A DNA stretch of 64,000 nucleotides from Bemisia tabaci (Eukaryota; Arthropoda; Insecta; Hemiptera; Aleyrodidae), in the NCBI RefSeq assembly GCF_918797505.1, contig NC_092797.1, positions 992,001 to 1,056,000 of the forward strand. The letters are read 5' to 3'. This document shows, piece by piece, positions 44,459-57,500 of this stretch. Position 1 is the stretch's first letter, and the number at the start of each line of letters is the position of its first letter. Below the pieces are notes generated by a model. It saw only the letters and a list, made by a program, of their open reading frames with translations, ran no database searches and was not told where the DNA came from. Both the position numbers and the translations under genes were made by a program.

Positions 44459-47400
44459 CATCTCTGCAGCTGACGGATGTTACGCTGAATTGACGCAAAG
44501 TAAAGCATGAGTACCTAAGGGAGCGCTATAAGTATCCATTGAAATTCATTATGTGATGAAATTAACCAAAAAAATTTGCAGTTTTACTCAAATTCCATTT
44601 TCGATCTCTCTTTCGATTTGTGCTGTCAACTGCATGTGAGTGTGACGCTTGCCGAAAATGCGACGCGATAATTAAGACGTGACATTAACAGTAAGTAACG
44701 CCTCTTGACACAAAACAACTATACCGGCTTTCTAGATATCTGTGTTGCGTGCTGTGAATTTGAAGGCGCGCTGACAGTTCCCGCGTGTGCACGGCTCTCA
44801 TGTTGAAAACATTCTTCATTTAGGCTCAGGTTGATTCGTTAGGGAAATGTTTGAACATTTCTCCAGGCCCTACACTCCTCTCTGAAAGTGGCGCGGTAAA
44901 TTATAAACATCACCTGTGCAACATTTTAATCGAATTGGAGAACAAAAAGAGTTTGTCCAGCGTAGGCGCGGCCTCCTATGTTTGTGACAAATCCATACAT
45001 CCGTTGTCAGAATCAGGAACGATGGATTCCTGATGATACTTTTTGCATGTAAGTGAAACACAGAAATTGGAAAGTAAGTGACATTTAGGAACGAAAAATT
45101 CGAGGGTCCCTCCACAAAATACGTAAGGCACTTGGGGGGGGGGGGGGGGGGTGGTTCAAACGCTGCCTTACGTGAGCCAAACGCTTGATATTGAATTTTA
45201 TTTTTTTAGATTTTATTTCTCCCAAATTTAAAGACTGATCAGTCCAACTTTCGTTTCTTTAGACGTTGGATGTTTTTTTTGTTAAAATATAATTTTTTCT
45301 GAACTTTTTGAATTAAAAATTGGTTATTTTATCAATACAACTGTTATTTTTCAGGTTCTCCTACCAGCGATTAGTAATGTTTAAAACAATACCGATTTGT
45401 TTCAACACCATTCTTTCATTGAATTATGCATTAAAACGATAGGGGGGGGGGGGGGGGGAGTGGCTTGCTGTTTACCTCTTTGGTTTCTCTTCAATCAACT
45501 AACTGCATTCTGGTTGGGAATTTTGATGTCCTTATGAGAGCTCCCCAAGAATGCTCCGACACCATACCGAATTCTTCCGGCAGATTTAATGTAAATTATT
45601 TTAACAATTTGAAACCATTTTGAAACAAGCTATGCGAAGTACACAGAGACAAATAGAAGCACACGAAACCGCACGTTTGAAGCACGAAAGTACAAAGCAT
45701 ACCATGTCCAGAGTGACGTATACAAGATGGCCGTCAACGTCGGATTTCGAAGAATCGCCCCCCTATCCTATTTCGAATTGATGATGTTCGAGTAGTATTT
45801 GGGTGTTTGGTTGAAGTTGAAGTTTCGAACTGACTGGATCCAATTGATCCATTCTATTTTCATCGAACCGTATTTTGATGTTCTAATTTAGCAACAATTT
45901 TTTAAGAGTGGTAGTTGTACAAAGGCTTTAGTTTCTCTGGATCGTCACCATTCCCCGCTCATCGTAAGTTTCAGTTTTCTAAGCCCCGAATTTATCTAGC
46001 CTCTACTTATCAGTTAGATGCTGCCCCCTGTTTGATTCAACCGGGACAAATCAGCCTGGGTGACTGGGTCGTGCCTACTCGGTCATCATTCGCAGGAAGT
46101 CTTTCAATTATACCTTTTTCAGTCAAAGTTTGTACCAACAAGTTTTTTTCCGTTCTATTCTCCCAATAAATGTTTGATCACGAGCTTGACCTCAAATGTT
46201 CCCCAACTTACTTGATCGAAACCTCTTATCAGTGGAGCGAGCTGTTTAGCCCATTGTGCATCTTCCTGTGTCAAAAGGATATAGATCTAAATTGAAGGAT
46301 AAAACTTCTAATCTTTAATTGCTCATCCTATTTTGATGATCATTCTGACAAGTAATACTGATATGATCACTATCAGGCCGTCATGCATTCTGACAACACC
46401 TACGTAGCTTGATCCTTTCAAGTCCAATCTTGTGTAGATAAAACTGGTGCTTTGAGGGTGTTGAAACTTTTTTCAGCACGAGTTTAAGCCCATGTAAACC
46501 ATATGATGAAAACCACTCGAGAGAGATTACTATTTGCCTGAAGTCTATTGCCGATCTAAAGCCGCCCATGTGTGTACATGCTGAGCACGGACCATGTGCT
46601 GGTTTTAGCATTCCATTCACTAGGTGGACTAGATTAATGAGTCGCTTGACAAAATTTGACAAACTTAAACTTAATTTAGTCGCTGATCCTATTTTGGCCT
46701 CATCATTTGTTATAATAAAGTTGGGAGGAGATAGACATTATTAGGCGTAGGCAAATCACATCAACTCAACTGCAGGAAGATTTTACTTCTTATTCATCCT
46801 TCGTTTATCTGATCCACTTGTATTGCTTTTAAGTACAAGCATCTTTGATGATATATCTTAACATGTTTTAGAGCATACCTATATTGAACTTTGGTTTTGG
46901 GTAAATGAATTTTTGTCGGTTGACCTGCCATTATCTAAATGAGTCCTTTAAAGTTTTCATTGAATGGTGCTTTTTACGAAACAAAGCTGTGGAATGAGAT
47001 TTGGCCTTTGTAATTTGTTGGAGAAAGGTCACCGGCCCCTGACACTAATGAAGTTGCCCGCGGGTCAATTATTGAAAGTTTATTGCAGCCCGATAAGACA
47101 TCGAATTGTGATATATTGCATGGTCAAGGTAGGGCTATGTCTTGTCGTGTCGTACATAGTTTAAATAATCGGGCTGCTGAGTACCCCAGTTTCAGTTGCC
47201 TTAATACCTGCATAATATCAAAGAAAGTTTGCAAACGGACCGAATAAGTTTGAAACTTTTCGATGTCAGGCATCAAATTGTAATCCGAAACTTGCTGCTT
47301 GTATATCCCCCTTTAATATGTAACTGGTACTTACCAGTCACAATTTTTAGCAAAAGCTTCCATTTGTATCATTAATTTACAGGGGGTAGGAGTGTGCATG

Positions 47401-48168
47401 ATCTGTTAGAATTCTTTTATCATGTTGTTTTGTCTATTATTATTTTTTTTTAATTTTGAGGTCCCTCCCTTTTTTTAGCGTACCTATCCACCATTGCAGT
47501 GGCTCCAAAATTTCTCATATTCTGCATTGTACAGATGTTTGTCCATCCGATTTTTTAGTATTTTGACTGTTCATCGGTAGCTGTGGCCAGTATTCCCCTA
47601 CTCGAGTGTGTTGAACACAGTGCCACTAGACTTCGATGCCAACTTCGTTCTCAGAACTTCCAACACCAGAGATTCGTGGATTGTTCACCTTAAAAATACC
47701 CCAGTTGAAAGAAAGTGCTCGCCTAGCGAATGTGGATGAGTTGAAGGTTGTGCATGCCCCAAATTTGAAAATTCTTCAAACAGTCTCATCAGGAATTTGC
47801 TTCATATGCTGTGAAAATGTAGAGAAATGGAAGTGATTAACCGAAAATATTGCCAAAAATTTCACATGCTGTGACACAGGAAAAATTTGTGAATTGAGGA
47901 ATATTTATTCACCTCTTTTACTCTTTTTAAACACTTCCAGCGGTTGCTTTTTGTGGGTCATATTATGAGTAAGGAAATCGGTGCTTTGTTGGAAACTCCC
48001 AAAAGGCAATTTAGTTTTGCTGTATGCTCACTCTGCCCAATTTTGATCAGCAGAGTCAATTTTCTGAAGCATTGAACCCTTAAAACTATCCTTTAATCTT
48101 AATTCTACAACCATAATCTAGAAATACTTGTCTGTAGTACTATATTGCACCATAGCTAGGTGGTGATG
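44459..48168. other. Region upstream of the AP-2 alpha coding exons
   Basis: No coding exon is recognised. It holds two long G runs (45134-45151 and 45442-45458) and the candidate 5' UTR exon at 45720-45963. The rest, if that exon is right, is the first intron of the AP-2 alpha gene. Confidence 0.4.
45720..45963 (+). promoter_or_regulatory. Candidate promoter/5' UTR exon of the AP-2 alpha gene
   Basis: The coding part of AP-2 alpha begins 4 nt after a splice acceptor, so a separate non-coding first exon must exist upstream. This stretch (GTGACGTATACAAGATGGCC, then less AT-rich sequence) ends in a consensus donor (CATC|GTAAGT at 45963/45964) and is a reasonable candidate. The CRE-like TGACGTA is suggestive only. 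Other donors nearby (about 45074, AAA|GTAAGT) are alternatives. Confidence 0.25.
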
Positions 48169-48313
48169 AGTTGGACTGCATTTTGCAATTTGGAACTATA
48201 AATTCTAGCCCGGTTTAAAAACAATGTATATGCCATTAGTTTCCCTATGCACATAAGCGTTTTTCCGGAAGAGCCAGAATTTATAGTTCCAAATTGCAAA
48301 ATGCAGTCCAGTT
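48169..48313. mobile_element. 145-bp foldback MITE, AGTTGGACTGCATTTTGCAA ends
   Basis: The left arm AGTTGGACTGCATTTTGCAA with GGAACTATAAATTCT pairs with AGAATTTATAGTTCC and TTGCAAAATGCAGTCCAGTT on the right. Relatives in the AP-2 alpha introns are at 59861-60004 and 60000-60144, and a half copy at about 52998-53100. Confidence 0.7.
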
Positions 48314-48504
48314 CTGTTTATGCCGTCTGAGTAAATTAGCATAGGTCTAGTTCTTTAGCCTTTTTACTTATTTTTTCACACATAAAATTCTACTCTCTTC
48401 CTCTAATTATCTATATCTCCCTGCATCAATGTCATTTAAAGACGTAATGAGAACCTCTTAAATTTTCTAATTGCTTAAAAAAAAATATTTTTTTTTCCAG
48501 AATC

Positions 48505-48568
48505 ATGCCTGCTGTCCGTGGAGATGGTATGCGTGGTTTAGCTGTGTTTATCTCAGATATTAGAAATT
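48505..48568 (+). CDS. AP-2alpha: AP-2 alpha coding exon 1 (residues 1-22)
   Basis: The ATG at 48505 follows a TTTTTTCCAG acceptor by only 4 nt. The start is chosen because it gives the conserved MPAV N-terminus. The donor is ATT|GTAAGT. An upstream non-coding exon is required. Confidence 0.95.
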
Positions 48569-51500
48569 GTAAGTACCCATTCATTTTTATTCAATTTGTT
48601 GCTTTTTGTGGAGTGGCACCAGGAAGGACTGTATACACACCCAAGGTGATCTCATTATATCAAAACTCAGCTACTTGCGGCCATCCGGGTTTTTTTTTGC
48701 AAGGAGTTGTCCAGAACTTGGGGTGATGGTTTTTTTGCAGTCCACGTATTTACCACGGAAGGAGTGCAATTTCCGAAGAGGTTTCACAGATTTATTATCT
48801 CATCATTGAGTTAGGGGGGCATGTATGATTTTACCTCAAAATATTCATTTTTCACTCATTAGTTATAACCAAGTTTGTCTGTTTTCACTTTACAGGCAAA
48901 AGTAAAGAGGCTGAGATCAAGCGTATCAACAAAGAGCTAGCAAATATAAGGAGTAAATTTAAAGGTGACAAGACTTTGGATGGATACCAGAAGAAGAAAT
49001 ATGTCTGCAAACTCCTCTTCATCTTCCTCCTGGGCCATGATATTGACTTTGGTCAGATGGAGGCTGTCAACCTTCTCTCCTCGAATAAGTATTCAGAGAA
49101 GCAAATTGTAAGTCACAGTTTTAATTACAATCTGACATATGTCTCCCTCTCACTGACTCATTAGCTTTTATTTTAAACATGTCTGTAAAGTGGCCCCTTT
49201 TTTCACATGAGATGTGCTTATTACATAGAGGCTCTCTGCAGGGGTGCAGAAAGTTCCAAAACAAAGATCGTCTGCTGTGGCGCTTTGCAGCCGAATGTCA
49301 GATTTTATGGCAAAATGCACGTTTCATTGGTTAAAGGTGAAACTTACCGCTTTTCATTGTAGTATTAAGCCAATAAAACTGAAGCTTCGGCAATTGGAAA
49401 TATTATTTCCTTTAATATTCCTGCAAACAATCTTTGAATAGTATTATTATTCTTAATCATACTACTATCATTGGTTCTGTAAAATTCCTTAAAGTGTACC
49501 CATGTAACAGTTTGTATTGTCAACAGAACAGGCCTAAATTTTAAAATGTGAACATTAATTAATGGAAATCACATCACATAAAGATGCCTCTGAAAAATTC
49601 TCTAATATTTTTAGCCATTCTTTTTCCTTACTGATTGTGATTTTTGTCATTCCAAAGAGACAAGAGGGCTTTTCAAGGCACCCCTAATAAATTTGGTCAA
49701 TACATTTGGTTGAAATATGTTTCAAAAAAAACATGAGACATTGTGGTTCTATTAATATTTTATTTCTCTTTTTTTTCAGGGCTATCTCTTTATATCAGTT
49801 CTGGTGAACACTAACAGCGACTTGATCAAGCTTATTATCCAAAGTATTAAAAATGATTTGTCATCAAGGTATGTTCCAATGATGGTTAAAATTAAATGTA
49901 CCTACTCTTTCAGTTTACAGTGATGAGATTTGTCTCGGAAGGCCAAGCGTGTCGAATCTTATCTAGAATATTCCTCTCTCTCATCCCTTTTCTGTACAAT
50001 CTCTCCAACACTCTTAATATTTCCTTATCGCAACTAATAGGAACCCTGTTTTCAGACTAAGAGTGTATTTTTTAGATTCTTCCAGTCTTGTCCCTTTTAA
50101 GGTTTTTGATATTTTCTCACTGGTTAAAATAAGTTTCTTTGGACAGCTACTCTCACTAGGTCCAGCATCTCCTGTGGGTCATTACTGTTAGATTATTTGT
50201 TTATTGAACACATTACTTTACCTACTTTAATTAATTTTTATTTCCAAAAAAATAAAATAAAAAAAAAAAAAAAAAAAAAAAACTTTCTTAATCAGTGGTT
50301 GTCAAGCTGGACAGTATATTTTAGTTCAAAAAGTTCCATCTCTTATTCCTTAGAACTTATTTGCCAACGATTTCCAGATTTGACAACTTTCCAAAGGATT
50401 TACTTCAGTCTGAGGAATTTTTAGTCGTTTCTCTTTCAAGCTAACCTGATGGAACTAACTCATAAGATATTAAATTCCAGGGCCTCTTGAAGAAATAACA
50501 TTTTTAATGATTTTAAAATTCTGAATCTTAAACTGCAACTTTTTTCTTTGAATTTAAATTCAAAATTATTAAGTAGATGATTTCAATTATCAAAGAGGCA
50601 TACAATTAGAAAGGTAAGAAGCAATTTGAAAACGTTTCCCTGTAGGTATGACCATGTAACAGTGAGGGGTTGTAGTAAACTTTTTTTTTTTCAATGTACT
50701 CCTTTCCTTGTATTTATCATGTAAGTGGAGCCTTTATATAAACTTTTTTTAAAAATTTCTCAACTTTGTTTTGCTGTTTTAGGAATCCAATCCACGTTAA
50801 TCTTGCCATGCAATGTATAGCTAACATTGGGAGCGCTGATATGGCAGAAGCATTTGGTTATGATATACCAAAACTCCTTGTCTCCGGGTAAGCTGTTATC
50901 TTTTTTAAGGAAGGAAAAAAAGTATTAACTTTGCATCCATTTTTCTGTTATCCGATGGGTTTTTGTACATATTTGAAATTATCTCTCACAAATACAATAT
51001 AATATCTATTGCAAATTTTTTCGCTGAAAAATTTTCTTTCTCCTTCGATTTATATTCTGTATTTTTGGGGTTTCTAGTGACACAATGGACGTAGTCAAAC
51101 AGTCAGCTGCTCTTTGTCTACTACGATTATTCCGCACAAGTCAAGAGATCATACCGGGAGGCGAATGGACTTCTCGTATCGTTCATTTACTCAATGATCA
51201 ACATCTTGGTGTGGTGACTGCTGCAGCATCTTTGATTGATGCCCTCGTGAAGCGCAACCCTGAAGAATATAAAGCTTGCATCAGTCTGGCTGTGTCACGC
51301 CTATCAAGGGTATTTTTTTCCTTTACTTTATTCATGAAACCAGAGCAATCGCAACAGTCAATCTTGATCTGTTGGTTGAATCCTGTTGATCAGTAGATCA
51401 GCAGCTCCTAAGGCAGTGTTTCATTCAGCAAGTCAGAATCAGTAAACTTAGACCTATCTACTTTTTCATTTGATAATATGTTGATGCCGAGATTATCCTA

Positions 51501-54500
51501 ACAGTGTAGTTTAATCATTTTCCTGATCATGTATGTGTACTATACACGCCTGCAGATAACTTGCACCTTTTTCCCCGATGTCAGTGCTTGAAAATCCGGG
51601 TGCAGGTTATCTATAAAACTCACAGACCACCATGGGCGTGTGTGGGTTGTACATGGATTTTTTTTTTTTTACCCTCTCAACATCTTGGGTGCGGGTTATC
51701 TGCAGGCAAGTACGGTGCTTTGCTGAAATTAGGATTTTAAAAGTGCTTCTATTGATAGATTTGTGCAAAAATCATTCAACTTATTTAAAGGGACAGTTCT
51801 ATAAAGTCTAAAAATATCAAAGCCTATTTATCAAGATTTGATCATAACAGCGAAAAGAAACCGACAATGCTGGCCATAGAAGCAACCAGCCAGGGCATTA
51901 GTAAAAACTGTCAAGCCCGCACATGCTGACTGGCACGGCAACCAACCTGCTAGTATAGATATCTGTCTATGAAAACATAGTAATTGAAAATACCCTTAGT
52001 GATAGTGTCCTCTGTGGTTTTCTGCCGGACTTAGTTGCTCTCATAATCGATGTTCGCTGAATTTCATGTATCTTGTTTCAGATTGTCACCGCCAGTTACA
52101 CTGATCTACAAGATTACACCTACTACTTCGTTCCTGCACCATGGCTCTCTGTCAAGCTCCTTAGACTGTTACAAAATTACACTCCACCGGGTGAGTTTAA
52201 CGCCAAGCTTCCTGTATCATCTTATCTTCAAGTAATATATTCTATTAGGATTATTTTGTCATTCAGTACAATGACTGCTTCCCCATCACTCTCCATACTT
52301 TTGACCGAGAAAAACTGGGAGGGGGGGACAAAGCTCTCATTGAAGAAATACATTCTTAGACTTCTAAAAAGCTCCTATTCTTTGAGAGGATGGCACTGTC
52401 AAGCAATGTACTGCTTGAAAAGCATTAGAAAACCTCTCAGAGCCGATAATTCTGCATCCGCTTTTTCCCCCAAGAAATCTCATAGCAGATCAAACCTTTG
52501 GTTGGAAATCACCGGAAATCCAGGGAACTGCCAAAAATAATTAACTTTTAACCCCAGTCAAACAAAATCAGCATGAAGATGAAGAACAAGAAAAATATGG
52601 AGAAAAATATGAAAAATGAATCGATGGCCGAAGTACGAAACCACGTATTTCCGTTTGCAATGTTGAAGACTTCCTGGCATACTGTATTTTATCTTTGGAA
52701 AGCACGTCATCATAACTTGTAGAAAATCTTATTAATTCTCCTTCTCTGTTAGTAGAATATTCTGTGTTAATTTCAAGCTTTGAAGTTGATTTGTTTCTCC
52801 TCAAAAAAAATAAAATCGGAGCGGAAACTTTGAAACATTGCAATGGAACAACACGGTTTCACACTGGGATCATCGAAATGCTACTTTCTGTTCTGCTTCT
52901 TCCTTCTCCTAATTTTGTTGTTGTTCCTCTTCTCCTTCTTCGTATGCTATTTTTCTTCTTTGTGATTACTAATGCATCCTCATCTGACATCTAGACTATA
53001 CTCAGCAAGAAAGAACTTCTATTTCTGGCTGATTTTAGAAAGTTGCTTTTATGGATCAGCCAGAAATTATAGGTCCTAATTGCGAAATGTAGTCCCATTG
53101 TAAGACCCGATTCACTCAGACGAGGGTTAAGAGCTGATCTGTCTAATTGCAGAGGATCCTGGAGTGCGTGGAAGATTGAACGAATGCTTGGAAATCATTT
53201 TGAACAAAGCTCAAGAGCCACCAAAATCAAAGAAAGTTCAACATTCGAATGCCAAAAATGCTGTATTGTTCGAGGCCATCAGTTTGATCATCCACAATGA
53301 CAGGTAAATCAAAACATTGGGTCTGTTTGCATTCAGTTAAGGGCTAAAAAACCTCTTTTGCGTCTCAATGATTTGCGATCGAATCCGCCTAGTCTCATTG
53401 CTCCTAACATAGTTTGCTGCAGTTGCATTTTGTCATATTGTTTGCAGAAATAGCGCTTTTCTGGAACGAACATTCATTTTTTAAGTCCTGGCCAGTCATT
53501 TCTTGTCATAGCGTTTCTTGAATTGACAGTTTCCATAAACAATTCTCTACCTTTATTTCCTCTTTGAAAGTTTTAGAATGATTTACCAAAGACCGTATTT
53601 TTGAAGTCAGGTACCCTTGCCTGGCAATAGGTATCACCACCAAGTCTTGTAAGCCTTGAATCTCCCTGGAGTATGTGGACATCGTAAAAAACATCAGACA
53701 TGTCTAACAGAATTTATTTTGTGTGTCAAGTATCTCAATTTCCAGTATTATTCAATGAGTTAGAGGACTATTTAGAAGTACCGTTTTCAGTTAAATGAAA
53801 TCATGAAGTTGGCCACATGATGGGGAGGGAATGGGTTTTGTAGGTGGGTGTCAGTCAGGTGTGTTCGTATCATCTTTGCTCTCAATAAAATGCCCATAAC
53901 TTGTATAATTTAATAACGTATTGCTCCATGTTAGAGGTATTTGATTTCATCATATTATGATATTTATACTGATTCTTTCAATTTGCATTCACAGTGAGCC
54001 CAATTTGTTGGTGAGGGCTTGTAATCAGCTGGGTCAATTCTTGTCGAATCGTGAGACCAATCTACGATACTTAGCCCTTGAATCAATGTGTCTCCTGGCC
54101 ACATCAGAATTTTCACATGAAGCTGTCAAAAAACATCAGGAGGTCGTCATTTTATCCATGAAGGTATTTCAGCAGTCTTGTATTATGAAGATTATGGTTT
54201 TTGTAGTCTCAAAAAGAGCTCGGAACCGCTGGTTTTAGAAAAAAAGAAAAAAAGAAGAAGTCGAAAAAATATTCAAGGTCATGAAAGTGTCTGATTCTTT
54301 GGACGGCGCTTGAAAAGAGCCTGCATTTGAAATTTTACTACATAATAATTAACAGGAGTAAATAGCCTTTCTCAAAAAATAATAAATTAAATTAACAATA
54401 CATTGTTGAACTAGTAATAATAAATTTGACTTATCATTTAGAAAGACATCCCAATTATAAAGGCAATATGGATCTACCTTTAAAGAGAACTAAAAATTGC

Positions 54501-57500
54501 CAGTAGACACTGATGACCACTGGACACGTCTGCTCATTTATGTGGCAGCTAGCCAGCTAATATCGGTCATTGCTTCTGAGAGTAACAACTGCATATTTTA
54601 AACACCCTCATTTTAAAAGTTGATTTTTTGATAATTTTACGATTTCCTTATTCCATAGCAAGCTTTTTCTTTACAATTTCAGATGGAAAAAGATGTTTCA
54701 GTACGACAACAGGCTGTAGATCTTCTGTACGCTATGTGTGATAAAAGTAATGCTGAAGAAATAGTTCAAGAAATGTTGAATTACCTGGAAACAGCCGATT
54801 ATTCCATCAGAGAAGAAATGGTGAGTAATCTTCAGCTTTGCAATGGCAAATTTAAGGTGAAATAATTCTATAAATTGATTGTGACTTGTGTCACTTTTCC
54901 ATCATATTTTTAGCCCAGTTAATATTTGAGATGAAACCTTAACAAGCTTATGTTTTGACTTTCTCAAGTTCAATGAAAGCCTGCCAAAGCTCCGTCACTC
55001 AAGTAGGACTGTGTTTGGAAGGCGCAGAGCAGTGATGAATTTCAGCCTTCTTTAAAATATTAGCTTTTTCTACATTATTTTTGATAGGGATCCGCGAAGC
55101 GGCGATTTTCAAAGCGAAGCGAAGGTGAAGCTTCGCTTCGCAATTTGCGAAGCAACCGCGAAGCAAAGCGGATAAAAAAACCCTTCAAATACGCTGGATG
55201 CAACCCGCGGAATTTCGTTGCGGTTACTCCAGCAAGTCACAACTCAGGGTGCGACAGTGGTAAACTTCATTGAACACTGAGAAATATGTGAAGAATGCAT
55301 TCATTTAATTTTCCCCCTCTTCCCTTGAATTTTAAGAATGAATTTTTATTGAGATGCCAGCAGATCTGAGATTTTTTTTTTTAAATTTGTCATCGGTTTT
55401 GCTTTAATGATCACGGAATGATAAAAAATAAAAACTGTTTTTACTTTTTATTCTCCTTTTAATTTTTTTTTTTTTTTTTTTATATATAATTTAATGTAAA
55501 ACATAGCAATACCTGCAAAATTGTGGTAAATATAATTTGAAAACCATCGATTTAAACTTTTCAAAAAATTTTATTATGATGGAATTGAGGTTAGGAGAAA
55601 AGGCGCTTATACGCGGAGCGGCCGCTTGCGCAAAGACCCGGTATACGCAAAGAATCATCCATCAATCATCGGCATTCGGCATCGATTCCGAAAGAGCGCG
55701 AAAATTTGAATTACTGCAAAATTTTTGCTTTTTCTGACCTCGCGCTTCGTTTTGCGAAGCGAAGCTTTGCGGACCCCTAATTTTTGATATTTTTAAAACA
55801 TTACCGTAAAAATTTTATTTAACAATACATATCAATATAATTAATTCTTTGAGGTAACAATTTTTTTTTTCCTACCTTGAATAATCCTTTCGCTTCTGTG
55901 TGAATCAAATTCCATGTACAGGATTTTGATTCAACAAGCGGTACTCCACATTCAAAGACTGCCATGTCCATGTTAAACAGCATTCAAAGATTTTGCTTGA
56001 AATCCAACATGCATGCAAAGCTATGGAAAAGACCAATACAATGGAGAATCTGCAGGTGTCTGAATAATGGCGAATTTCATGTTTAAAATGAAACGATCCG
56101 GAGAACTGAACACGAGAATATCCTTAGTTTATAAATGGAACAATTATTGGAGGAGATATGACATAATAACTGAATCTGCTAAAACACATGTGTTCAAATG
56201 GGAAATCCTGCCAGATGATGCCACAAGGTGGTACATTTTCTCACTTTTAAATCTATTTTTCTTCAATTTCCCTTGTCAGAAAAAAAATATGCAAAATACT
56301 GTGAACTCAGCTTGTTAAGCACTCGGAAGCAATAAAATTTTTCTAGCAAATTCTCCATTGCTACTCGCTCATCTGTAGAGATGGCACCGAGAGATGCATC
56401 GTGCAAAATCAAATTTTAACTGACCTGTCGATTAAAGTTGGTCAAGGGCTAATCATTAGAATTGATAAACAGAACAAAAGACAGAGGAAAAATAGAGGGA
56501 TCCTATTGATGGCAGCGGGTAGTCACAATGTACAAAAGAGCTAAGTGATAGACTAACTAATGGCAACCAACAAGATACCCCTATAGTTAGTCCATCATTT
56601 TCCCCTTGGTAGTCTGTAACAACCACCCGTTTGAAAACTGATTTCTCTATTCTCCCGTTGTCTTCTTTGTCTATAAGTTTCAATGATCATCCTGTTGGTT
56701 GATGGTTGAATGCGAGGTTGTAGGATGTTGTGGGGACAGGGGTGAAATTCTTTCTCTGAATTTTTTTTTTAGCGGAACTCCATTCATTTCCATACGCTTC
56801 TCTATTTGATAGCCAACATCTCTTTGAGGACCAATATTGATGCCACTATTCCAACTGACAACCGTCTTGTTATATGCTAGTTTGCCGTACATTCATTGAA
56901 TCTTCAGATGAGAATCTGATTATGGTAGAAGCAGAATGGTGGAACTTACTCTCATTCTCCTTGATGCTGCAAAGGAAGTCTGACAGCCGCACCCACTCGT
57001 GTCCTTGGTGCAACAATCACTAAGCCTTAAACTGCCGTGCTAAGGAAAACCGCTGCATGAACATTCAAGTGTTGCCAAATTTGCCCCCTGAAACATTCAT
57101 TTTTGAACTTAATGAATATTTTCCCTTGAAATTTTCGGAAACTGTCGATTAAATTGCGAAATGAAACTCTTAGAGAAATTTGGGGAAAATATTCCCTAGT
57201 TTCCTTGAAAATTTGCGTTTTATCCAAGAAAATTTAGCAATGCCTGCAGACTCATATGGCGGTTTTCCTTAGCATGGCTGCAAACATGTGTAGCAATTTC
57301 TGCAGCACATTCTGCAACAAATGACGCGTATGTGTTAATGTGCCCAAATGTATAGACACCTATTGGGGGAGAGACAAATTGCTGAGAACCAAAAATTTCG
57401 AATCATGTCTTTAAAAACAGATTTTTTATTATTATAAGCGTCAGATTTCAGATTCAACAGAATTCTTACCAATCCCCAGAGATTTGTTAAATTCCACTTT

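Noticed and set aside
52050..52540. 155-codon open frame overlapping AP-2 alpha exon 6
   Set aside because: Only the part up to the donor at 52190 is conserved adaptin; the rest is intron read-through.
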